From positions 1-57,828 of the forward strand of contig JALNXG010000017.1 in NCBI GenBank assembly GCA_023230485.1: a stretch of 57,828 nt of DNA. Direction: 5' to 3'. This DNA is from Melioribacteraceae bacterium. Its GTDB lineage: Bacteria > Bacteroidota > Ignavibacteria > Ignavibacteriales > Melioribacteraceae. Positions 45,176-54,978 of the stretch are shown here, piece by piece; position 1 is the stretch's first letter; every line of letters begins with the position of its first letter. The notes beneath the pieces were generated by a model. The model searched no databases, was not told the origin of the DNA, and saw nothing but the letters and a program-made list of their open reading frames with translations. A program made the position numbers and the translations under genes.

Positions 45176-46657
45176 TTAGTTATTCACTCGAAGTATCGTA
45201 AATTTATTTCCCCTTTTAAGATAATTAAATTCTTGGTAATTGCTTAGCCCCAATTGCGATTGGGGTTCTAATGCCAATGTGAGCATTTTATTATGCAGCT
45301 GTTTTACCGATATATAATAGTAATTCTTTAACGTAATATTTGTAATCGGTTTTTCTTCTAATTCGGGGAAAGTAATCTCTGCCTCTTCTAAAATTTTCTT
45401 TATAGGTCCCTTAATTTCGTAATAGGTAATTTTACCCGGATGAATCTTTGCGCTATCGGCAGATGTATATTCAATATTATGTCTTCGTATCCATTCGTAT
45501 AGTTTCGTATCAGATTTCGGTATTAAATAGCCCGCAGGTGAATTTACATCTAAAACCGGTTTCACGCTATCGTGAAATTCTGGGACACTTATTAATGTAT
45601 CTCTATCTGTTTTTACTGAATAAAAAGTTACATCTTTAGAATCATTTGTGGAAAAATGCTCCATCTGTATTACACATTTATTTTCTTCACCATTAATAAG
45701 TTTTTCTCTTTGTTCAGACACTAATGATTTTATGGAAGAGGCATTTTCATAAACATATTGAAGCAGACCGAGTACTGCCGTTTTCTGTCCGGTAGCTCTT
45801 CGCTTCATATTCGATAGCGAATCAATTCCATTAAGTCCCTCGAAAATAATAGAAAAGGAATTAAGAATTCCGAAACTCTGCCTTCCATCGTCAATGTCCA
45901 CAGTACTATAACGCATTCTATCTATTCCGGGAGGTCCGCCTAGAAGATACTCATTCGCCGTGAATTCGGCAGTTCTTATATAAGTAAGAATATATGGAAG
46001 AAAACTATTTCTTTGTTCATCTCTAATTTTTTGCGATACATTTATATTGGTAATAATGCCTATCTGTTCATCATAATTTTTTCTGTAACCTAATTTTTCC
46101 CATTCTTCTGAATATGGATAATATTCATGAATATCTAAAGTTACTTCAGGTAAGTATTTATTAAAAACTCTATGAAGACCAATGGTTTCAGACATTGTAA
46201 GAATTAAGTGATTGCGATTTAAGTCAGCACCTACATTGTTTCTTCTCTTGTTAGCTTGGCTCCCTTCAGGATTAACCTGAGGAATAAGTATTAAATCAAT
46301 TTTATCAAAAAATCTATTGTGTTTCCCGTTTGCAATCTCTTTTAGTAAAAGTAGCATCCCTTCTTTACCTGATTGCTCATTGCCATGCTGTTGAGCAAAA
46401 ACCATTACTCTAACTTTATTTTTATCTTCACCGAATTTATCACTCGAAATAAATAATGCCGGAATTATGTATCCCCCATTTGTAACTGCTATCGGACTTA
46501 GTTCTATATTGGAATTGACTAAAGTAGTCTGATAAGCATAATCAAAAAGTTCATCATAAGAAGTTAATTTTGTGTAATTATTTTTTTCAATCGGAGTGAT
46601 TAATTGGGCATTAATAACAGTGGTTAGAAGTAGCAACAGAGTAATAATTTTTTTCAT
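45176..46657 (-). CDS. Secreted M14-family zinc carboxypeptidase
   Basis: A 493-residue exported metallopeptidase. I start it at ATG 46657, where a signal peptide begins (MKKIITLLLLLTTVINAQ). The longer frame from 46810 has no signal and overlaps the upstream gene. Zinc ligands are visible in 'QQHGNEQSGKEG' (H-x-x-E) and 'LDIHEYYPYS' (His). The substrate Arg/Asn region is 'NPEGSQANKRRNNVGADLNRNHL', and the catalytic Glu is likely in 'FSIIFEGLNG'. It has a C-terminal extension of about 150 residues. It is the last gene of the seven-gene unit and follows the cyanophycinase-like gene by 44 bases. The pair suggests breakdown of a peptide polymer outside the inner membrane. Confidence 0.88.
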   Translation of the reverse strand: MKKIITLLLLLTTVINAQLITPIEKNNYTKLTSYDELFDYAYQTTLVNSNIELSPIAVTNGGYIIPALFISSDKFGEDKNKVRVMVFAQQHGNEQSGKEGMLLLLKEIANGKHNRFFDKIDLILIPQVNPEGSQANKRRNNVGADLNRNHLILTMSETIGLHRVFNKYLPEVTLDIHEYYPYSEEWEKLGYRKNYDEQIGIITNINVSQKIRDEQRNSFLPYILTYIRTAEFTANEYLLGGPPGIDRMRYSTVDIDDGRQSFGILNSFSIIFEGLNGIDSLSNMKRRATGQKTAVLGLLQYVYENASSIKSLVSEQREKLINGEENKCVIQMEHFSTNDSKDVTFYSVKTDRDTLISVPEFHDSVKPVLDVNSPAGYLIPKSDTKLYEWIRRHNIEYTSADSAKIHPGKITYYEIKGPIKKILEEAEITFPELEEKPITNITLKNYYYISVKQLHNKMLTLALEPQSQLGLSNYQEFNYLKRGNKFTILRVNN

Positions 46658-46701
46658 TTCAGATCCATTTTTTACAATTGCACAACGTAAAATATAACGA
46701 A

Positions 46702-48717
46702 TTACTTTAGTAATAGCATCTTCCTTACTTGAGAGAAGTTGTCTGTCTTGAGGCGGTACAAATATACTCCTGTTGAAAGTGCGTTGCCATTTATATCTTT
46801 GCCGCTCCATATAACTTTATATCCACCTTTATTCTGATTGACTTCCATTAGCACATTCACTAACTGTCCGAGCGTATTATATATCTCAAGTTTTACATTA
46901 CCTTCTTGCGGAAGATAATATCCGATAGTAGTAGTAGGGTTAAATGGATTGGGATAATTTTGATGTAACTGATATCCACTAGGAATCTTTTCAGGAGTTA
47001 AAGTTTTTACCGAACTCTCAATATCCATTCTGCGTGTTTCTAAATTGAAACTGTATGATGACCGAGAATATGAATAACGAAGATTATCAAATGCTACTGA
47101 TTGGCGTGGAGTAGAACTCCCCATTTTCCATTTTGATGAATCGGTAAATGAAGAATTGCGCGAATCGATAATCCCCCAGATAGTTTTCTCTGAATTTTTT
47201 ATCGAGTGAGAATCGATACTTATCTCTGCACGGTCATTAAAAAATAAACCCATACTCTCCCGAGCTTTCATCAATCCAAATGGAATAGATGATGACCAGT
47301 TCTCTGCATAATCGCTATCACTAAAAATATCGGGTTGTATGATTACATCATCATATAGACCAAACCCGGCATAAATATTCATTCTCCCCCTATAAGCCGT
47401 AAGTTTATCGCTATCGGTATTTCCTACAAAATTACTTCCTGCCAATTTTCCACTTTTACCAATAAAATAAAAATCACTATTCGCATTAATTCTATCCTTT
47501 AAGTATCGAGAAGCAGTATAATTTGAATCAGCAAGCAAGCGAAGATTTTCGGCATTCTCTGCAATAAAGATTAGTTTTTCTTTCCCTATAAATATTGCCG
47601 ATTCGGTTGGATCGTTTAATGCGGCAGAAGTTACTTCAAAGCTTTCGCTATTAATTCCTGCAGCAGCTAATTTATTTTTGATAATATTAGCATTTTGAGT
47701 TGACTTGCTATCATATACAATAAGCATAGAAATTGCGTTTGTGATTTCAGAAAGTAAATTATCGGTGGCAGTATTTATAGGCTGATTGAATATTGTAAAT
47801 TCAGCAAAAGGTATAGAAACATTACTCATAAATGGCTTGGCGCTCTCAGGCATTGAAAATATCTTCTTCTCGACAATATTATATTTCCAACCTTCTACCA
47901 ATAAATCTGCTTTTAGATTATCAATTACATATCCGTCAGAGGGACGAAGATAATTAGTCAATTCATCTTTCTGAAAAAAAGTAACCGTACCGCTTCCCAT
48001 TACTTCGGCAATTAGATCAGGAGAAACCGCCACTGCTGTGCGATCATCAATTCCAATACCAATTATATCTCGTCCTGAATTGTAATGGAAATTGTAAATA
48101 AATGCCATTAGTCTGCCGAAGCGTCCTCGCTCAATAAAATGTGTATCGTAAATTACATTCGGAGTGAGGTCCAAAAAATTATCTACAAGTTTTACTCCGG
48201 AACTGAATGGATTATTAAGTGCATCTTCTGAATCGATACTGCTATATTGCAACGCTGTGAAAACTACATCGCTAAGCACCATAGCCCCTGCGCTCGTACC
48301 TCCGACTACACCACCGCCAAGAAAAACAGATCGAATAGCTTCTGCGGCGAGGGTTCCATTCCATAAATCATTATATATCCATTGATCACCGCCTCGAATA
48401 AAAATCGCTCCGGCAGATTTAATCTCATTAGCTGTACTTTCAAAATTAGCGAATGCCTTTGTGGGTATGTATAGATTATACGCTTCGGATGCACCAAGCG
48501 ATTTAAAATAATTTGGAAGCCAAGATGAATCAGATGGTGAATCATCAGAAATGATTATGATTTTTTTATTGATTGAGTGATCAATTATGTATTTATATGG
48601 TTTATCGCTCCAGCCACCTTTATCTTCCGAGCCACCTCCGACTGCAACGACATAACCTTGTGCTGATATAGTACCGGCACATAAAATAAATATTAATATG
48701 TAAAAAACTTTTTTCAG
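46702..48717 (-). CDS. Cyanophycinase-like (S51) secreted peptidase with T9SS tail; CTG start
   Basis: Read from the only ATG (48282) this frame misses the start of the enzyme. Continuing upstream without any stop to CTG 48717 adds 145 residues: a signal peptide (LKKVFYILIFILCAGTIS), the start of the S51 domain ('YVVAVGGGSEDKGGW') and the nucleophile region 'GGGVVGGTSAGAM' with Ser142. The His motif 'YDTHFIERGRFGRL' and 'GIGIDDRTAVAV' follow. The CTG overlaps the TGA of the upstream PorV-like gene (CTGA instead of ATGA), indicating translational coupling from a non-standard start. The total is 671 residues: S51 domain to about 290, a beta-rich middle, then a T9SS tail 'NYPNPFNPTTTIGYYLP'. Family members cleave aspartyl dipeptide polymers; the substrate here is unproven. 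Confidence 0.8.
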   Translation of the reverse strand: MKKVFYILIFILCAGTISAQGYVVAVGGGSEDKGGWSDKPYKYIIDHSINKKIIIISDDSPSDSSWLPNYFKSLGASEAYNLYIPTKAFANFESTANEIKSAGAIFIRGGDQWIYNDLWNGTLAAEAIRSVFLGGGVVGGTSAGAMVLSDVVFTALQYSSIDSEDALNNPFSSGVKLVDNFLDLTPNVIYDTHFIERGRFGRLMAFIYNFHYNSGRDIIGIGIDDRTAVAVSPDLIAEVMGSGTVTFFQKDELTNYLRPSDGYVIDNLKADLLVEGWKYNIVEKKIFSMPESAKPFMSNVSIPFAEFTIFNQPINTATDNLLSEITNAISMLIVYDSKSTQNANIIKNKLAAAGINSESFEVTSAALNDPTESAIFIGKEKLIFIAENAENLRLLADSNYTASRYLKDRINANSDFYFIGKSGKLAGSNFVGNTDSDKLTAYRGRMNIYAGFGLYDDVIIQPDIFSDSDYAENWSSSIPFGLMKARESMGLFFNDRAEISIDSHSIKNSEKTIWGIIDSRNSSFTDSSKWKMGSSTPRQSVAFDNLRYSYSRSSYSFNLETRRMDIESSVKTLTPEKIPSGYQLHQNYPNPFNPTTTIGYYLPQEGNVKLEIYNTLGQLVNVLMEVNQNKGGYKVIWSGKDINGNALSTGVYLYRLKTDNFSQVRKMLLLK

Positions 48718-49709
48718 AATACGAATCCTACCGAAATTCTATGGATACTTGGGAGTATATCATAAACCGAATACGCATAATCGAAACTTACTAAAGTATT
48801 TCCAAGTGGTAGATTAGCTCCAGCGCCAAATGCTAATCCTTCATCATCATAATTATGTCTATAACCACCTCTTAAATAAAGGCGATCAAAGAACGATAGT
48901 TCCGTTCCGAAATTGATTCTTTCTTCATTATCGTTGGGATGTACTGCATCAATATCGACGCGCATTTTGAAAAATTCCGAAGTATAGATATCCATTGCAA
49001 TTCCTACTTGAAACGATAATGGCATTGGATATGAGTCGGTATTTAGACGTGCAGGCGCAAGCCGATTAAGAGGTACTGAATTATCTTTATCATATATTAC
49101 GTTTAAGTCTTCACCATCATACTTCATATCAGCACCGAAATTACTCATCTTCATTGCAATAGTAAGATTTTGGAAATCTAATCGATATTGAGTTCCGACA
49201 TCGAAAGCCACTCCGGTAGCCGTTTCATTCCAGATTCTTTGTGTAACTAATTTAGCAGTTACACCCACTGCGAATCGATCTGTCAAAAAGCGAGCATAAG
49301 AGATTCCGATTGCGGCATCAGCGGCATCAAAAAATCTGCCTGTACCATTCGGCTGTTTCTCCGTTGTTATCTCCATCTCATCCATTGAGAATAAAACAAC
49401 ACTCGCTGCGATAGTTCCGATTCCATCAATATTAAAGACAGCTGAAGCCGCATTATAATCGAACATATCAAACCAGCGCATATAAGAAAAATGCACCGCA
49501 TTATTTTCGATTTTCGCTATACCAGCGGGATTCCAAAAAACAGAAGACGCATCGTCATTAAGCCCTATTACCGCACCTCCCATCGCTGCCGCTCTTGCAC
49601 CTGTAGGTATTTCGAGGAACTGTGCTCCCGAAGTTCCCAAGTTGGGATTCTGTGCCGATACCACTGAACACATTATTAATAAAAGTAAAAATGTCGTTAT
49701 TTTTTTCAT
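48714..49709 (-). CDS. PorV/PorQ-family outer-membrane beta-barrel protein
   Basis: A 331-residue exported protein. A signal peptide is followed by the family opening 'GTSGAQFLEIPTGARAAAMGGAVIGLNDDASSVFWNPAG', whose 'ARaaamGga..al..da...ynNPAg' pattern marks the UPF0164/PorV group. The rest is amphipathic barrel strands with alternating residues, ending 'IHRISVGFVF' with a terminal Phe typical of outer-membrane proteins. PorV proteins serve in type IX secretion, carrying cargo to the attachment complex. Here it sits between T9SS substrates, so a dedicated cargo shuttle is plausible. Its stop overlaps the CTG start of the cyanophycinase-like gene. Confidence 0.88.
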   Translation of the reverse strand: MKKITTFLLLLIMCSVVSAQNPNLGTSGAQFLEIPTGARAAAMGGAVIGLNDDASSVFWNPAGIAKIENNAVHFSYMRWFDMFDYNAASAVFNIDGIGTIAASVVLFSMDEMEITTEKQPNGTGRFFDAADAAIGISYARFLTDRFAVGVTAKLVTQRIWNETATGVAFDVGTQYRLDFQNLTIAMKMSNFGADMKYDGEDLNVIYDKDNSVPLNRLAPARLNTDSYPMPLSFQVGIAMDIYTSEFFKMRVDIDAVHPNDNEERINFGTELSFFDRLYLRGGYRHNYDDEGLAFGAGANLPLGNTLVSFDYAYSVYDILPSIHRISVGFVF

Positions 49710-49729
49710 TTTTCTTCCAAAACTTTTTA

Positions 49730-52480
49730 CTATTTAATTATTGCAAATCTGCTTTTAAATTCCACGCCATCTGCTTTAACTATATACATATAAATTCCGG
49801 GCGAAATCTCTCTTCCGCCTTCACTTCTTAAATCCCATGCTTCAGTACCGCTTACCGCACTATGATATATCGTTTTCACTAAATCTGCATCAATCGTGAA
49901 TATGTAAATTGTGCATTCATTAGGCAGATTAATAAACTGTATCTGTCGTAACGGCTCTCTTCTTAGCTCACCGTATTCAGGCTCGTATAATGAAGAAACT
50001 ATATATGGATTTGGCACTACCTTAATATTCACTACTTCGGAAGTTAGCTTTTCTCTATCGACTGATGAACCTTTTATTTCAAACTGATATTTGTCTTTAA
50101 GAGTAGGCGGAATCGGCTTAACTGCGGTAAATGAAAATATATTCCCCGGTGTAGGGGCATTACCTGCATCGAAAGTTACTTTACCTGTAATTCCATTGAA
50201 TGTAAATGAATCGCCCGTAAATACTGAATCAAATTCAGCAACAGTATTTTGTGCTCCGTCTCTTACTAATACTTTTACAAATCCTCGATTACCAACCGAA
50301 CCTTTCCCATTTGTAGAAATTAAATATCCTCCGTCTGTAAAAGCTGTTTCATCTCCAACTGTGAATGTCATATTCACGTTATCCAATCCACCAACTTTAG
50401 AAAGATCTTTTATCAGTTCGGGTTTCTGGAATTTAAATACAACACCATCAGATGTTGACTGAAGTTTATCTATCTCTAATTGTCGAGGATAAACGACTGT
50501 GTCAGTCCCGTTACGTAATACATAATTACCGAAATGGACTGACATATAATCACCATTATTCGGAAGAAAATCGGGATCGCCTTGAGGATCAGGATCGGTT
50601 AATTTTATCGCTAAACCTGCATTTAGATTATATCGCGCTCCCGAAACATAAGTCTTGGGATTTGGTTCAATAAAATCTCCTGTAAGTAGATCGATTAATT
50701 GAACTCTATTTCTTGCTATCCACTCAATTCCATATTCGTTCATTGTTGTTTTAGCTGAATCACGAACTATTAATTCTAATTTTGTTTTATTATTTCCTTT
50801 ATCGTGCCGTTTGATGTAAGTAAATCCTGTAGTGTATTTATTTCCAGCAAGATTATTATCATCGACTGGCATTACGTCAAATTCAAAATTGGAAAGACCA
50901 GTTCCAATATTCTTAACAGGTAGAGAAGTTACAGGTGTATAACCCGCAGCTTTTGAAAGTGGTGTAATAGATACTAGATTTACTGCATCTGTATTATTTC
51001 CTTTAGGGCTTTCTAAACTTGCAATAGATGAATCACCTCTATCATATGCAGTAACTGAATACCAATACTCAAATCCGTTTGTTACTTTCTTATCGGTGAA
51101 TGAATATTGTAAACCCACATCGAATCCAATTTTATTCTTTAAGTCATAATTAGCAAGCTGTTCCCAATTTACTCCCCTATCTTGACTCTTATAAACTCTA
51201 TACCCTTCAAAATCATATTCGCCGGAAAAATTATCTTTAGATGTTTCGGCTAAGTCATCCCAAAAAATTGTTACGCTGCCATCTCCTGCAGTACCCGATA
51301 ATTTTGGTGTAATTGGAGGCTTACTTATTTCAAAATCAAATTCCATTATCTTAAAGGCAGAGTTCATAGAAACCATTGCTTCATTATAATTTTCGCCCGC
51401 TACAATTGCCGTAACAAATTCAATCTTCTCTCCCGGCTCCAAGGTATATGGACCCGAACTGATTAAACCTGCTAAATCCAATCCTTCTGCCGGTATTGTT
51501 GATGGATCATCATAATGCAGATTACTACTATTGCCGAGATGAAAATATTTCGGACCGAGTGAGGATTCGTACAATGATCTTGAAGATGCCATTAGTCCAA
51601 ATTGAATTGTATCTAGATCCCTATCTTCATCATCGTTATAGAGAAAGTAATGGAAGTCTGTTACACCCTTCTCAACTCCATTTATTTTTGGAGTTCTCAT
51701 TATCGAAACACCGAAGTAACCTGTTTTTCCGCCTGGCCATTCATTCGAGATTCCATCATCATAGAAATACATATATCCGGTATTTTTATCGAAACCAACC
51801 TTATCATCTGAATATTCAGGAAGTCCGCCGCTTATATTTCCTACGTCTATATCTGCATACATTGCGAAATATACATTTTCAAGCTTCTTATTGCTTTTAT
51901 TGATCATTTCGTAATTATAGAAAATTATATTCTGAGCGAACTTAACACCATAAGTATAGCCTGTTTGACGCATTTCGATACCGAGTATCTGGCGTGAATT
52001 AAGACTATCATTAAATACGCAGTAACTATCTTGATCACTTTTAATTATTGGATTATTGAGTTCATCTTTTAGATGCCAGCCTGTGGCTGCCCAAGTTTTT
52101 TTATTATCGCTCATTGCCACTTGCGAAAACTCGGGATTGTGATATCCACCTACTGCTTCCCATTCTTCATTACCTGTATGTCTGCCTTGAATTACATTGC
52201 CCGGAATACCGACAAATGGTGCGATACGATAGATATAATTCTTACCACTATTTATTGGAAATTCGCCTGATGGACCTTGCGTAATTCTGCGTGGATATAA
52301 CTTGCCTCGATTCTCAAAGAATAGACCGATATTACCGGCATTGTGACTTCCCGCTGCTCTATCTTTGATAGCGTCCGCTTTTTCTAATTTCTCCGGTTTA
52401 TCCTTATCCAAATATCTCTTATCCTGAGCATTCAATATTACGCCGGTTATCAAGATTAATATTAGAATTATTTTTTTCAT
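49730..52480 (-). CDS. Large secreted T9SS-associated protein with fibronectin-like domain
   Basis: A 916-residue exported protein. A signal peptide leads into a beta-rich region resembling secreted surface proteins of this phylum ('NAGNIGLFFENRGKLYPRR', 'GNVIQGRHTGNEEWEAVGG', 'VYFAMYADIDVGN'). A fibronectin type III-like module follows near residue 400 ('GSVTIFWDDLAETS ... YDFEGYRVYKSQD', 'YWYSVTAYDRGD'). The end, 'EISPGIYMYIVKADGVEFKSRFAIIK', looks like a T9SS sorting domain of another subtype than NYPNPFN. No catalytic residues are recognised; it is probably a cell-surface binding protein. It lies 20 bases before the PorV-like gene and 29 bases after the TonB receptor. Confidence 0.8.
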   Translation of the reverse strand: MKKIILILILITGVILNAQDKRYLDKDKPEKLEKADAIKDRAAGSHNAGNIGLFFENRGKLYPRRITQGPSGEFPINSGKNYIYRIAPFVGIPGNVIQGRHTGNEEWEAVGGYHNPEFSQVAMSDNKKTWAATGWHLKDELNNPIIKSDQDSYCVFNDSLNSRQILGIEMRQTGYTYGVKFAQNIIFYNYEMINKSNKKLENVYFAMYADIDVGNISGGLPEYSDDKVGFDKNTGYMYFYDDGISNEWPGGKTGYFGVSIMRTPKINGVEKGVTDFHYFLYNDDEDRDLDTIQFGLMASSRSLYESSLGPKYFHLGNSSNLHYDDPSTIPAEGLDLAGLISSGPYTLEPGEKIEFVTAIVAGENYNEAMVSMNSAFKIMEFDFEISKPPITPKLSGTAGDGSVTIFWDDLAETSKDNFSGEYDFEGYRVYKSQDRGVNWEQLANYDLKNKIGFDVGLQYSFTDKKVTNGFEYWYSVTAYDRGDSSIASLESPKGNNTDAVNLVSITPLSKAAGYTPVTSLPVKNIGTGLSNFEFDVMPVDDNNLAGNKYTTGFTYIKRHDKGNNKTKLELIVRDSAKTTMNEYGIEWIARNRVQLIDLLTGDFIEPNPKTYVSGARYNLNAGLAIKLTDPDPQGDPDFLPNNGDYMSVHFGNYVLRNGTDTVVYPRQLEIDKLQSTSDGVVFKFQKPELIKDLSKVGGLDNVNMTFTVGDETAFTDGGYLISTNGKGSVGNRGFVKVLVRDGAQNTVAEFDSVFTGDSFTFNGITGKVTFDAGNAPTPGNIFSFTAVKPIPPTLKDKYQFEIKGSSVDREKLTSEVVNIKVVPNPYIVSSLYEPEYGELRREPLRQIQFINLPNECTIYIFTIDADLVKTIYHSAVSGTEAWDLRSEGGREISPGIYMYIVKADGVEFKSRFAIIK

Positions 52481-52509
52481 CTCTTAAAAAATTTCCTTTA
52501 TTAGTTAAT

Positions 52510-54966
52510 TTAAAATCGTGCTGATAACCCTAATCGTATTGTGCGTGGCGGACCAAAATTAGAAGGGTCTCTTATATATTCAGGTGAATTATCCCCAACA
52601 AATGTTAAGTCCGGCTCTCCTGTATCGCCATATACATACAATATATTACGGTGATCCGTTAGATTTAAAACCTCTACAAATGCTCTCATCGTAAGAGTAT
52701 TAAACAGATCAAATTCTTTTCCGATTTCCAAATCGATAGTATAGATTGCGGGCATTCTGAATGAATTACGAATTACAAAACCGATATCTCTCCCCGAAGG
52801 TGTATAAGGATAACCTGATGAAGCCCTGAAAATTACGTTCAAATCGGTATTCCCAAAAATCTTAGAACCAAATATTTCCGGTCCGTCATTCTCCGGAATT
52901 ACTACCGAAGCACTTGCATTAAATACGTGAGTCTGATCGAAATCAAGATAATAAAGAAGAGTAGATTCCGAAGTCCCCGGATATTGCTCGGTCTCAGAAG
53001 ATGCACTTCCCTTAGCAACGGAAAATGTATAAGCTAATCCACCTGAGAAATATTTATCCGCTCTAGCATCCAATGTAATTTCAAATCCCTTTATATTTGA
53101 ATAATCTTCATTGATATATTCCGTGTATCCTGTATATCTTCCATCAACGAATGGAAAATAATAACGTGTACCGATTTTGCCTGTAACGTCTTTATAATAT
53201 GCGGTTAAGTGTCCGGCAATCTTTTCCGTGAATTGATGTGAGATACCTATTTCGTAAGTAATAGTACGCTCGGCATCTAGATTCGGCTGACCGAATAACG
53301 GTTCGCGAACATTTAAATCGTACTGATTATTTTCAAAAAAATATTGATAATTCGGATATTGGAAAAAATGTCCATAAGCAAAATGAAGTTTCGTTTTATC
53401 TGAAATTGGGTGTGCTATACCAATACGAGGGCTGAATTGATGTCTCGGTTCTACTTTTATTAATGACTTTGGATCAAGTGGATTATTTCTGAATGTTATA
53501 TTAGCATTCATATAATCGAAACGAAGACCCAAATTAATAATCAAAAATGGAAGCTCTATTTTATCTTGAATATATCCAGCTGCTTCAAATGGGTTTGTAT
53601 TATAATGATCTATATAAGGGAAAGTTCTTTTAGGATCATAAATACTATATAATCTCAACCAATGTTTTTTGTATTGAAGTCCTGTTTTAATTTCATTTGT
53701 TTTATTAATCTGCCAAACGAGATCGAACTTGCCATCAATAGTAGCCGTTCTGCTATCACTAAATTCCGCAGGATCTGCCTTTGAGTAAAATTCAAATCCA
53801 TTCCCCATATTTTCTAAATATTCTCTCTGCTGAATCGGGATATACATTGATGTATCTTTATCGATTCCGGAATAGCTTCCTTGATTGAAGTAAGACACTC
53901 TGAAATCATAAAATAGATTATTCTGAACAGTGTGTGTCAAGGAGAATGATGATTGATAACTATCATTACGTATTACTAAAAACTGCTCGGGTATATATTT
54001 CCATGAATGACTATAGGGTCTTCTATCCCCAACACTTCCACGATTAGAAAAAGTAGCCTTAATTCCTGATAAGCCGGAATAAGTTAATTTAGAAAAGAAT
54101 GTTCTTTCATTACGATATCCAAATGGTAAATAACTTCCCTTTTTAGCTTGCTCAGCTGATAGGAAAAATTTTAATTTCTCTGTAAATAATGGTCCGCCTA
54201 AATTACCATTAAATCGCGTCTCTCTTAAAGCAGCGTATCGGTCGATTCCAAATTCACTTGTTCTCATTTCGAGTTTACCACTAAGCTTATCCGCTCCATC
54301 GCGCGTAACGATATTTACAACACCTGAAAGTGCATTGCCATATTCAGCATTAAATGTTCCGCTTAATAAACTCATCTCTTGAATTGCATCATTATTAATC
54401 TGAGTAGCTAATCCCCCCATTAATGGATCTTGTACGTACATACCATCAACTAGATAAGCAACTTCATTAGACCTTCCGCCTCTTATATGAAGATTAGATC
54501 CGCTTCCCACTACACCTGCTTGCATCGAAAGGAGATCGGTAAAACTTGCTACCGGCAGCGATTCAATTTCGTCCCTTGTCATTACCGATACCGAACTGGT
54601 AATATCTTTTTGAATCATCGGTGTCTGAGAGGATACTATGATTTCACCTACTTCAATCGTTGTCGGGTCCATTGAATAGTTTAATGATGTCGTTCTATCT
54701 ACAATGATACTCAGATCGTTAATAACTACGGTCTTATATCCGATAGAACTTATTTTAACTGTGTATTTCCCGGGAGGGATATTGAGGATTACAAAATTGC
54801 CGTCAATGTCTGTTGCCGCTCCATAATTGGTACCCATTATTACTATGTTTGCCCCAATTAATGGTTCTTTTGTTTGTGAATCAATTATTCTACCGGCAAT
54901 TTTTCCTGTCGTACCGGCATTAATAATTCCCGAAATTAACAATAAGAATAAAAAAACTTTTTTCAC
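52510..54966 (-). CDS. TonB-dependent receptor with carboxypeptidase-regulatory-like N-domain
   Basis: An 818-residue outer-membrane receptor. A signal peptide (to about residue 18) precedes a CarboxypepD_reg-like domain ('GKIAGRIIDSQTKEPLIGAN', 'DGNFVILNIPPGKYTVKIS'). The plug domain shows 'VSVMTRDEIESLPVASFTDLL', 'SNLHIRGGRSNEVAYLVDGM' and 'ALSGVVNIVTRDG'. A 22-strand barrel ends in 'PRTIRLGLSARF' with a C-terminal Phe. Such receptors import large ligands using TonB energy. Its neighbours are a T9SS surface protein and secreted peptidases, so a peptide-derived ligand is likely. It lies 12 bases after the RpiR gene. Confidence 0.94.
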   Translation of the reverse strand: MKKVFLFLLLISGIINAGTTGKIAGRIIDSQTKEPLIGANIVIMGTNYGAATDIDGNFVILNIPPGKYTVKISSIGYKTVVINDLSIIVDRTTSLNYSMDPTTIEVGEIIVSSQTPMIQKDITSSVSVMTRDEIESLPVASFTDLLSMQAGVVGSGSNLHIRGGRSNEVAYLVDGMYVQDPLMGGLATQINNDAIQEMSLLSGTFNAEYGNALSGVVNIVTRDGADKLSGKLEMRTSEFGIDRYAALRETRFNGNLGGPLFTEKLKFFLSAEQAKKGSYLPFGYRNERTFFSKLTYSGLSGIKATFSNRGSVGDRRPYSHSWKYIPEQFLVIRNDSYQSSFSLTHTVQNNLFYDFRVSYFNQGSYSGIDKDTSMYIPIQQREYLENMGNGFEFYSKADPAEFSDSRTATIDGKFDLVWQINKTNEIKTGLQYKKHWLRLYSIYDPKRTFPYIDHYNTNPFEAAGYIQDKIELPFLIINLGLRFDYMNANITFRNNPLDPKSLIKVEPRHQFSPRIGIAHPISDKTKLHFAYGHFFQYPNYQYFFENNQYDLNVREPLFGQPNLDAERTITYEIGISHQFTEKIAGHLTAYYKDVTGKIGTRYYFPFVDGRYTGYTEYINEDYSNIKGFEITLDARADKYFSGGLAYTFSVAKGSASSETEQYPGTSESTLLYYLDFDQTHVFNASASVVIPENDGPEIFGSKIFGNTDLNVIFRASSGYPYTPSGRDIGFVIRNSFRMPAIYTIDLEIGKEFDLFNTLTMRAFVEVLNLTDHRNILYVYGDTGEPDLTFVGDNSPEYIRDPSNFGPPRTIRLGLSARF

Positions 54967-54978
54967 TTTTACTCCTGT

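Noticed and set aside
46658..46810. Longer start for the M14 carboxypeptidase
   Set aside because: It would bury the signal peptide behind 51 residues and overlap the upstream coding region. ATG 46657 begins the signal directly.
48306..48545. Separate 79-residue minus-strand ORF
   Set aside because: It lies in another frame inside the N-terminal extension of the cyanophycinase-like gene, which is open and encodes the expected motifs.
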